Assembly: GCF_014356525.2 (NCBI RefSeq)
Contig: NC_052509.1
Location: 33,379,852-33,443,851, forward strand
Direction of reading: 5' to 3'
DNA length: 64,000 bases
Source: Nilaparvata lugens
Taxonomy: Eukaryota > Arthropoda > Insecta > Hemiptera > Delphacidae
Shown one piece after another: positions 56,057 through 64,000 of this stretch. The translations under genes were made by a program, and so were the position numbers. The first letter of the stretch is position 1; each line of letters opens with the position of its first letter. Under the pieces are notes generated by a model. That model was given only the letters and a program-made list of their open reading frames with translations. It did no database searches and was not told the origin of the DNA.

Positions 56057-56374
56057 TCTGCCCCTCAACTTGGACGCCGCTATGAGCACAAGCAAAATAG
56101 TAACTGGAATAATGAAAATTTTCAAAATCGCACAACTAATCATTACGCCCATCAGAGCAACCACAGGAATTATTACGATGGCCGTGATCGATTAAACTCA
56201 AATAATGGTTACACTCAGAATAATTACAACAGAAATTACAAACCACCACCTCAACAAGTAAGCACAAACTATACATTAGCGCATGCAACAGGATTAAACC
56301 AACAAAAAACACGGAACCCAGCACCCAACGACCCGCCACCAGATATACAGAAAACTACAGCCAATAAACCATGA
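56057..56374 (+). pseudogene. gag: In-phase C-terminal extension of gypsy-2 Gag after a TGA
   Basis: 105 further codons in the gag phase, ending at TGA 56372-56374. Composition (Asn, Gln, Tyr, Arg, His) continues that of the Gag end, for example NSNWNNENFQNR and HRNYYDGRDR. The upstream TGA therefore looks like a point mutation or a read-through stop within Gag. Pol follows in another phase. Confidence 0.65.
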
Positions 56375-56561
56375 CTATATGATACCCCCGATATAACACC
56401 CACAAGCTCAAATGAAACAAACAAAGAAAAGCAGGATATTTCAACGTCATACACCACATTCAGAAATGATTTACCGGAAACTTTGTTAGAAGAAACCGAG
56501 AAGGAAAGCAGGCTACCGGATACCCAAAGCAGGCATATATATCGATATCGAAATATATGGA

Positions 56562-59309
56562 ATGAGTGTTCAAGCATTAGTAGATAGTGGTTCACAATGT
56601 AGCCTCATACAAACAGACATATTTCAACGTCTAAAAGAAAAAACAAAATTAGCTACTCTACCGTTAACCAACGTATATGTATCAGGTATCAGTCCAGGAC
56701 GGCGAATACATATAACTACCCAATGCTTACTGGAAATAAACCTCCAACAACAACGATTCGCTTATACATTTCTCGTATTACCTGTATCCGGTCCGCACAT
56801 AATAATAGGTACAGATTTTCTACAACATTTCCAGGCCTGTTTAAATTTCCAAACCTTGAAATTTCATGCTTTTACCGAAACCGAATCATACGAAGTTATA
56901 GTACCCCTTGATCTGAAGAAACGCACTGAAGGAATTGCGGAGGTACATTTTGCTCACTACATGGAAGGCGCGCCAAGGAAGTGGGGTATCCATGGAATTG
57001 AAAATGTTATGGAGTATATGGAGGTATTAAGCCTAACAACGAAGAACCGAACACTGTTAGGAGCAGACTCTAGTACCGAAGAATTGTTAGAGATACTGAT
57101 AAATAGAATCCATCAACGTACCGATTGGCACCCTGACATTAGACAGGAAATAATTCAAGTATTCCGTAAAAATGCAGATGTTTTTTCCGAACAACCTGGT
57201 CTTGCTACTCACTTCGAATGTTCACTCAATGTTAAACCACACGACACGTATTACCGCAAATCATACCCCATACCTTTCACCTATCGATCCGCCGCCATAG
57301 CAGAAATCTCTCGCATGGAACAATTAGGAATTATAGAAGAATCCACAGCACCCTATAGTTTGCCGATTGTGTGTGTAGCAAAAAAGGATGGAACAGTAAG
57401 ACTATGTCTGGATGCTCGCGCCTTGAACCGTATATTGGATGATGACCGAGAAGGACCAGACCAAATTGAACAAGTTATGCAAACTTTCCATGGCAAAACC
57501 ATATATTCAACGGTAGATTTGAGCACAGGATATTGGCAAGTCCAAGTAGCACCGGAATTGCGCGATTATTTATCCTTTCTGTTTAATGGACGCAATTATA
57601 GGTTCACTCGTTTAGCGTTTGGATTACGAAATGCTATGGCTGTATTCATACGGTGTTTGAGACAGGCGCTAGGAGACGATATCAGAGACTACTGTACATT
57701 ATACATGGATGATGGATTAATAGCCTCACAGAATATACGTGAACATTGCCAGCATTTAGATATAGTATTTGATAGATTGATAAATTGCGGATTGAAACTC
57801 AAACTATCGAAGTGTGAATTTTTTGCAAGGGAAGTGAAATATCTAGGACACATAATCACACCTACTGGCATATCACAGGACCCGGACAAATTATCAGCTA
57901 TCAGACAATCTCCATCACCAACCAACCATGAACAATTACAAAAGTTTATTGGATTTTTACAATTCTACCGCCGCTTCAACAAACAAATGTCACACTACAC
58001 TGCCCAACTCAGTCATGCATTGTCTAGTACCAAGCCTTGGAATTGGACTAACAAAGAAGAGATCATATTCCAGCAACTAAAAGAAGCCTTCCTAAATTCC
58101 GTCGTGTTGAAACACCCTAACCTGAAGAAACCTTTTTTCTTGAATGTCGATGCCTCAGATTACGCGATAGGCACAGAGATTTTCCAAGAAGATGATCAAG
58201 GAGAGAAAGGAGTGCTAGCATTTTTTAGTAAGACACTCAACTCAGCACAACGTCGATATTCTGTGACCGAAAAAGAGTTGTTGAGTATTGTGGAAGTATG
58301 TATTAAATACAGGACATTGTTGCTCGGCAATAAGATATTTATCAATACCGACCATAAAGCCTTAACATTTTTCAAAACAGCCAAATTAAATCACAACCGC
58401 TTATCTAGATGGTTTCTTGCGCTTCAAGAATACGATATTGAATTGACCCATCTGCCAGGAAAGAAAAATCAGACCGCCGACTTTCTATCCAGGGAAATAG
58501 ATGCTACATATTGTCAAGATACCAACCTGAAATGTTTCGCCGTAAAGAGTGGAGAAAGCATACCATATCCCCCCAATATCCAACCACGAATTCACACTGC
58601 TGTATTAACCCCTGAAAGAATCCGCATCGCCCAATATGAAGACCCAAGACTGTCCCGGATCCGCGAATTGATGGAGGAAGGAGCTACTGAACCGCCCGAT
58701 TACCTGCGACAGTACACCCACTACAAAGGATTTATGTTCCACCGACCGGCTAAAAATACTTACGACTGGCGCCTAATCATCCCCGCTAATATGGAAACAG
58801 ATTTGATAAAAGAAGCTCACGAACGTATTGGACATTTTGGAACTATGAAGACCCTCCACCTACTAAAAGAAAGCTGTTATTTTAAAAGCATGCATAAAAA
58901 AGTGGCCAAAATAGTAAAAGCTTGCGATATATGCCAGAAAGCCAAATACCCGCGATACCATATCAGGGGCGAAATGAATCCCATTCTCCCTAGTGCACCA
59001 TTGGAATTGATATCAGCGGATATATATGGTCCATTACCCATGGCACAATACGGAAAAAAATACATATTCGTGCTTACATGTGTTTTTTCAAAATATACAA
59101 TGCTATTTCCCATAGGTAAATTGACCGGAGAAGTTTTGGCCCGATGCATAACGGAAAGATGGACAAGTGAAGTAGGAAAGCCTAAACGAATCCTATCTGA
59201 CAACGCAACCTATTTTTGTAGCAAGCAGTGGAAAGAAATACTTCACCTGGCTAATATTAAATGGTCGAGGACATCTCTTTACAACCCCAGCGCTAATCCA
59301 GTAGATTGA
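56562..59309 (+). CDS. pol: Gypsy-2 Pol: protease, RT, RNase H, integrase (to TGA)
   Basis: A 915-codon frame; the same phase is open further upstream (PKAGIYIDIEIYG), so the ATG at 56562 is not necessarily the start and frameshifting from gag is likely. Protease: ALVDSGSQCSLI near residue 7, with IIIGTDFL later. RT: IIEESTAPYSLPIVCVAKKD, STVDLSTGYWQVQV, and the catalytic LYMDDGLIAS at 379-388. RNase H: NVDASDYAIGTEIF, VTEKELLSIV, FINTDHKALTFF, GKKNQTADFLSRE. Integrase: zinc module HERIGHFGTMKTLH with CDICQKAK, then SADIYGPLP and LSDNATYF. The frame ends at TGA 59307-59309, just before the position of the third catalytic residue. Otherwise all motifs look intact. Confidence 0.9.
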   Translation: MSVQALVDSGSQCSLIQTDIFQRLKEKTKLATLPLTNVYVSGISPGRRIHITTQCLLEINLQQQRFAYTFLVLPVSGPHIIIGTDFLQHFQACLNFQTLKFHAFTETESYEVIVPLDLKKRTEGIAEVHFAHYMEGAPRKWGIHGIENVMEYMEVLSLTTKNRTLLGADSSTEELLEILINRIHQRTDWHPDIRQEIIQVFRKNADVFSEQPGLATHFECSLNVKPHDTYYRKSYPIPFTYRSAAIAEISRMEQLGIIEESTAPYSLPIVCVAKKDGTVRLCLDARALNRILDDDREGPDQIEQVMQTFHGKTIYSTVDLSTGYWQVQVAPELRDYLSFLFNGRNYRFTRLAFGLRNAMAVFIRCLRQALGDDIRDYCTLYMDDGLIASQNIREHCQHLDIVFDRLINCGLKLKLSKCEFFAREVKYLGHIITPTGISQDPDKLSAIRQSPSPTNHEQLQKFIGFLQFYRRFNKQMSHYTAQLSHALSSTKPWNWTNKEEIIFQQLKEAFLNSVVLKHPNLKKPFFLNVDASDYAIGTEIFQEDDQGEKGVLAFFSKTLNSAQRRYSVTEKELLSIVEVCIKYRTLLLGNKIFINTDHKALTFFKTAKLNHNRLSRWFLALQEYDIELTHLPGKKNQTADFLSREIDATYCQDTNLKCFAVKSGESIPYPPNIQPRIHTAVLTPERIRIAQYEDPRLSRIRELMEEGATEPPDYLRQYTHYKGFMFHRPAKNTYDWRLIIPANMETDLIKEAHERIGHFGTMKTLHLLKESCYFKSMHKKVAKIVKACDICQKAKYPRYHIRGEMNPILPSAPLELISADIYGPLPMAQYGKKYIFVLTCVFSKYTMLFPIGKLTGEVLARCITERWTSEVGKPKRILSDNATYFCSKQWKEILHLANIKWSRTSLYNPSANPVD

Positions 59310-59312
59310 CGT

Positions 59313-59825
59313 ATGGCAGAGATCTCTCGTTTTATGCGGACTTACTGTAACGAAAAACACCAACAATGGGTTAGATATATACCATTTTTAGAAGAGTGTT
59401 ATAATAATAGTCTAAATGAAAGCACCAGTCGTACGCCTTACAAAATCATGTTCGGTAAAAGAAACACTACATTTATCGAGAAATTAATTGATTTTCCAAG
59501 CTCAGAAGTGAACAAGCTAACAAATCCTAATATCCATCATCTAGTCAGATTGAAGCTAGAGCAAAAGGCAAGTAGTAGAAAGAGATTCCACGACCGAGCA
59601 TACAAAATATTTTCATATAATATTGGAGATGAAGTTTTAGTAAAGAGCCACAGATTATCAAATGCTTTGGAGAAAGTAACTCGTAAATTCTTTTTAATTT
59701 ATTCAGGGCCATTCACTATCGTAGCCATATCGCATCACAACACAGTCCAGTTGCAAGAGAATGAGAATACGCATGTTGTTTGGTGGGAAAATGTAGCCAA
59801 TATTAAACCATATCACAGAATTTGA
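59313..59825 (+). CDS. pol: Gypsy-2 integrase C-terminal part, in phase after TGA
   Basis: Continues in the same phase directly after TGA-CGT. It starts MAEISRFMRTYCNEKHQQWV, the segment that follows the catalytic Glu region of Ty3/gypsy integrases (NESTSRTPYKIMFGKRN), then an SH3-like C-terminal part (GDEVLVKSHRLSNALEKVTR, YSGPFTIVAISHHNTVQL). The sequence where NPVER is expected reads NPVD-stop-R, so both the stop and the Asp may be mutations at the catalytic Glu position. The intact length of this part supports recent loss. Confidence 0.8.
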   Translation: MAEISRFMRTYCNEKHQQWVRYIPFLEECYNNSLNESTSRTPYKIMFGKRNTTFIEKLIDFPSSEVNKLTNPNIHHLVRLKLEQKASSRKRFHDRAYKIFSYNIGDEVLVKSHRLSNALEKVTRKFFLIYSGPFTIVAISHHNTVQLQENENTHVVWWENVANIKPYHRI

Positions 59826-60804
59826 AATAAATATGATAAGTAATCAAGGAAAACACCACTATCAAACGAATTACTGACCTATCATGACAAACTTAACATT
59901 GAGTTGGACCGCATGGCAATAATCCGATGTTTTTATTTCTCCCAACTGTCCAAAGCCTGCAACAAGCAAAAGAATAATTTTTAATTATGTAATTAAATAA
60001 TATACATCAGATAAAAAAGGACACAAGCGGGGATAGTGTATTTAAAATTTGTTAATTACCTTTAAAAGGAAAAAATGTAGCAGTTAGGTTAACTATGAGA
60101 TCCGATAGCAAATTCTGACGTAGCAGTATGAAATGTAGAACAAGTAGTCAGCTGGCCAAAGCCACCCAAATCAAATAAATGTAACGTCTGTTAAACACAT
60201 GATTATGAAAGCAGTATTGTAACCCAAAAATGTTATTCATTACTGTTATTTATTGTATTTATCAATGTTAATATATTTATTTATATGTTTTATATTTATT
60301 ACCGTTAGTTATGCCATGTTGTTACCGAAAAAACCCCAAAATGAATGCTAGTTACCTAAAGCCAAAAAATCATTAGCAAAAGAAAAGAATTGTACCTGAT
60401 GTATAGAAAATTATTCATATTAAGACCTAGGAATTACAATAAAATATAAGCCCCAGAAAATTTGTACATCAAAATTATTGTTTGAAAGGAATCAATCATG
60501 AGAGAATCAAGAAATGTGTGTAGTTAGGTTGGCGGCCTTGCGAGCGGCAAATTTAAAAATACTATGTTCTAAGTGTTGTAAGGAGGAATGTGTCTAGGAG
60601 ATTATATTTATGATATTTTTTGTGTTGATAAGGAGAATTTAAAAGGTCTAAGGGAGGCGCAGCAGATAGATCTGCGAACTATGATAAAAATTTGAGAGTA
60701 TATTTTGTAGACAAAGTATGGAATATATTGATGTATTAAAGGGTGGATTTTCATTAAAAACATTGTGATTCTCAAATATTTTGAATTCAAATCCAGGGGG
60801 CGCA
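59826..60804 (+). other. 3' non-coding region and polypurine tract of gypsy-2
   Basis: No env or other frame of note. From about 60120 it is similar to 50360-51229 of the older relative. It ends in CCAGGGGGCGCA (60793-60804), a purine-rich tract directly before the 3' LTR. Confidence 0.7.
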
Positions 60805-62598
60805 TGTAACATATTGAAATTCAGATACATATAAAAATCCATAGCTGAAAATTAATAGGTCTGAGTAAAGTAACTGGCTAATATCGCCAAAGAGATAACA
60901 TAAAGATTAGATAACATCAGCTTGTTCTGGCTAAACTGTACAACAGCCTAAAAGGAATTGAAATAATTTTTTGCTAATATATAATATTATATAAAATATT
61001 TAAGATTGAGGTTAGGCATAAACATTTAGTGATCGGCGACCTAATGATCGACCGAGTCATGCAATGTAGAATCTGACCAAGCACCTTGGCAGAAATCTAT
61101 TGCGGCAAAACGGTATGCAATTTGAGGAACAAAAGGTCACGTGGCTAACTATTATGATGCATGAAACAAATAGTAATATATAGAAAATTAACTAGCATGT
61201 AGAGGGCATATTTAAAAAACCTAATAAAAATAATTAAATGTATCCAGGAAATAGGAGGTTACCAAGTGCATGAATACTGAAACAATTTGCATGCACCAAT
61301 CACATAATGGCAGTTGATAGGCGGCAATAGTATGCCAATTCAAAAATATTTATATATATTTCTACAAATGATTGGGATTTATATAAAATTGTTGTATAGT
61401 CTATGTTATGGATATGGCCCGAAGGCAAAGAAATTATTAAATTATAATTATTACATACCACATAAGTAATAATTTAATATTTTAGTACGGTCTATTTGAA
61501 CCTTTAATGGCCGAGGACTAGGATATTCAAATTTTATGTAGATTTGGAAGTCGGAAATGAGAATTGTAAAATTGAGAAAGGAGAACCAACACTCGCCTGC
61601 CAAATGCCACCATGAGAGGTCCCTAGATATTATAGAGCGTAATACCTTGCTATAACTTGTAAAAAGCAAAAGTTAGTTTGAATTATTAAATTTCTTATAA
61701 GACTTTGTGATGCTCTTATAAAGCAGAAGTCATTTTCATTTTTAAATAATTTTGTAACCCCTTGGAAGAGAAGACTCCGGCTACCATAGTCCAGGACCAC
61801 CAGGAGTTGGATCGACATCAGCGGCTCATGAGAAGATTTCGACACGTGAGTGAGAAATATTGAATTAGTGACGGGCGGCCTCAGTGCTTCGAAATTACAT
61901 AGTAATCAAAGCTAGCTCGTTGAAAGGGTTTTCTTATAAATTAAGAATTTTAATAAAAAATACTTGCGCAAGTAAATATGGTATTAAAGGTATTTTATTA
62001 GAGGAGTAATGAGTCAGTCCATTTCAGAAATTCTAATAAATCAAAGAAGTATAAAATCTAGGCTGTTAATACATATTCATATGATCTTTAATTTTTGCAA
62101 TATAATTTGCGATAGTTTGTTGTAGCTCTGATTCACTAGATGAATTGCTCTACTTATTCCATCAGGTGCCGAATCTTGCACCCTGAGATAAAATATATAT
62201 TCATTACAAAGAAATCTATTAGATACTAGAGAATTTAATATATATATATATTTGGATTATTGGTTGCCAATTTATCAAGTTGATTTTAAGGAACCTATTT
62301 TTAATAGAATTGTCCAAGTCGACAAGTATTGGCAAGCTTATATCGCAGCTACATACAAAAGGATGCATATGATTAAAAGATAAAAGCACATTGTAACGTT
62401 TCGTGCTATAAATTTAGAGAATATTATTTAGCCTGTGATAGTTTACTGATTTCGATTATTGTTCTATTTTTATATTATATATTTTTATCGCTCTTTATAT
62501 TTTTGCCTTGATCTATTTTTTGCAATATTTGTTAATATATGTATCAATTGTTTATGGTGTGCAATTTATTTTAATTTCTCAACACTATAGGATAAGTA

Positions 62599-62667
<69 letters not shown>

Positions 62668-62843
62668 AATGAATTACAAGAATTATAGGGAAGCTCATAC
62701 CTGGGCCTATAAAGATTTTTATGACTGTATCCTATTAAAAACCACGACCTAATTTTTATAATTATATCAAAATATTTCATGCTCTACCGACTGATGCCAA
62801 GCAGGAGGCTAATCGTTATTTAAATATATAAAATAACGTGATA
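60805..62843 (+). repeat. 3' LTR of gypsy-2
   Basis: Starts TGTAACATATTG, ends AACGTGATA. About 2.04 kb; shorter than the 5' LTR mainly through the TA array (62601-62664). Followed by AATA and then the older LTR. Confidence 0.85.
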
Positions 62844-63132
62844 AATATTAAGGTAGAAGGATAGTCATAGGGGCATGGATACATTAGTGAATTTGCATGA
62901 ACCAATCAAATCACAGTAATTGATGGGCGGCAATAGAGAGCCGATTCAAATGTATATATAAATATTTTTATAAATGATAAGAATTTATAAATTATCACTA
63001 CTCAGTTAATGTATCGGATATGGTCCGAGTAATTATAGAATGTTATACCTAAGATATAGGTAATAATTTAGTAGATAGGCACGGACTATTTGATCCTTTT
63101 AATGGTGTAGTAGTGGAATATTCAAATGTATG
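62844..63132 (+). repeat. Right part of the older gypsy-type LTR, up to the gap
   Basis: Resumes the older LTR after the AATA duplication. It matches the gypsy-2 LTR at lower similarity (GGGCGGCAATAGAGAGCCGA here, AGGCGGCAATAGTATGCCGA there). Cut off by N at 63133. Confidence 0.8.
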
Positions 63133-63232
63133 NNNNNNNNNNNNNNNNNNNNNNNNNNNNNNNNNNNNNNNNNNNNNNNNNNNNNNNNNNNNNNNNNNNN
63201 NNNNNNNNNNNNNNNNNNNNNNNNNNNNNNNN
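63133..63232. other. Assembly gap, 100 N
   Basis: Exactly 100 N, the usual placeholder for a gap of unknown size. The sequence on the right restarts at a point matching 50026. Confidence 0.99.
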
Positions 63233-63409
63233 AGGTGTAGGCCTACTGGTGATGTTGAGGGTTGAGGGTGTGGATTGAGTTGTGAGTGAAACGCGCCAAG
63301 TCCGGAAGCAAGTTAAAACTTCAACTAGTAAATCGGGTTTGCAAGTTTCCTGCTGCTTGTTGGCTATGCCTTTCACACCCGCTCTCACACTCTTTCACTC
63401 TCTCTCTCA

Positions 63410-63444
<35 letters not shown>

Positions 63445-64000
63445 ACTCACTCTCTCTCTCTCTCTTATACTCACACACTCTCTTTCCACTCCAACTTCAC
63501 ACATGTAATACTTGTTCACCAGTCGACACCCTGCTTAACTATCAAAGCTGATACATTGGAAGGTACAATATTCACTTTCACTCCCTAAACTTGAATTCTT
63601 GTAAATTATACTGTGTGTAAGGAACATATTCATTTGTTTATTTATTTGTGGATAGAATCACAAATCATATAAATATGATTGGGAAGGAACAACAGACTTG
63701 GCCCAAAACTATTCCATCCCCCATTATTTCTGTATAATACCTGTTTAGAATGTGAGTTGGATAATCTTTTTTTTTGAGAATCAGTTTTCCACTGATGTAA
63801 ATTGTAGCAGTAGCCCATTTTCTACATTTTCATTTTTTTTATGTATCAGCTAATGCTATATATATTTATTTAGATGTTTTATATTATTATCATTGTTAAT
63901 ACCACATTGTTACCAAAAAACCTCAATGAAACAAGTTACCATAAGAAGCCAAAACCAAATGTATAGCAAAAGGAAGAATTGTACCTGTTAATATTGTTAA
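63233..64000 (+). mobile_element. Second copy of the older gypsy-type 3' region
   Basis: Nearly identical to 50026-50800, with a few substitutions, a different (CT)n structure (63395-63466) and a short deletion near 63985. It may be another copy of the same element or the same locus assembled twice. Runs off the window. Confidence 0.75.

Overview
The window looks like insect DNA, possibly hemipteran (planthopper- or leafhopper-like). That host guess rests on the mix of transposon families and on AT-rich, repeat-dense sequence, not on any host gene. I found no convincing host protein-coding gene, rRNA or tRNA. Almost all of the recognisable content is mobile-element sequence, much of it nested. 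A run of exactly 100 N (63133-63232) marks an assembly gap near the right end.

Left third (1-26500). A degraded gag/protease piece lies on the + strand at the left edge. Next to it is a minus-strand gypsy-type (Ty3-like) provirus with an errantivirus-like env. Its genes read right to left: gag 23164-21956, protease, reverse transcriptase, RNase H, integrase, env ending near 1300. Two BEL/Pao elements split it. BEL-1 (5745-12752, minus strand) sits inside the RT/RNase H region with a 5-bp duplication GCGTC. BEL-2 (13985-21126, plus strand) sits between protease and RT with a 5-bp duplication ATGTC. Both keep both LTRs and near-complete gag-pol frames, with one nonsense codon (BEL-2) or two frameshifts (BEL-1). 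The host gypsy carries several stops and frameshifts, a Glu in place of the protease catalytic Asp, a poly-Glu CTT tract, and a 30-bp minisatellite. Upstream of its gag are a primer-binding site matching tRNA-Leu and a long AT-rich probable LTR, followed by five 157-bp tandem repeats.

Middle (26500-49000). This part holds a 1.9-kb non-autonomous PIF/Harbinger-like element (TTA duplication) that still carries a MADF-like mini-ORF; a foldback hairpin; a 5.35-kb LTR element without pol (LARD-like) with one 264-codon coiled-coil ORF; fragments of three non-LTR retrotransposons; a DDE transposon with long inverted repeats; and a 2.3-kb tandem duplication that joins the transposase to the LINE reverse transcriptase with only a few differences between the copies. 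A Tigger/pogo-like MITE follows.

Right part (49000-64000). A relatively intact 11.2-kb gypsy-type element (51677-62843) has unusually long LTRs (about 2 kb), a tRNA-Lys-type primer-binding site, a gag without zinc knuckles, and a pol interrupted only by one TGA. It is inserted with a 4-bp duplication into the LTR of an older relative, whose 3' region (50026-51229) reappears after the assembly gap.

Nothing here points to a defence locus, CRISPR array or host operon. The value of the window is its insertion history and a few odd retained pieces: the MADF fragment, the nuclear-receptor-like half-site minisatellite, the LARD ORF, and the near-identical tandem duplication.
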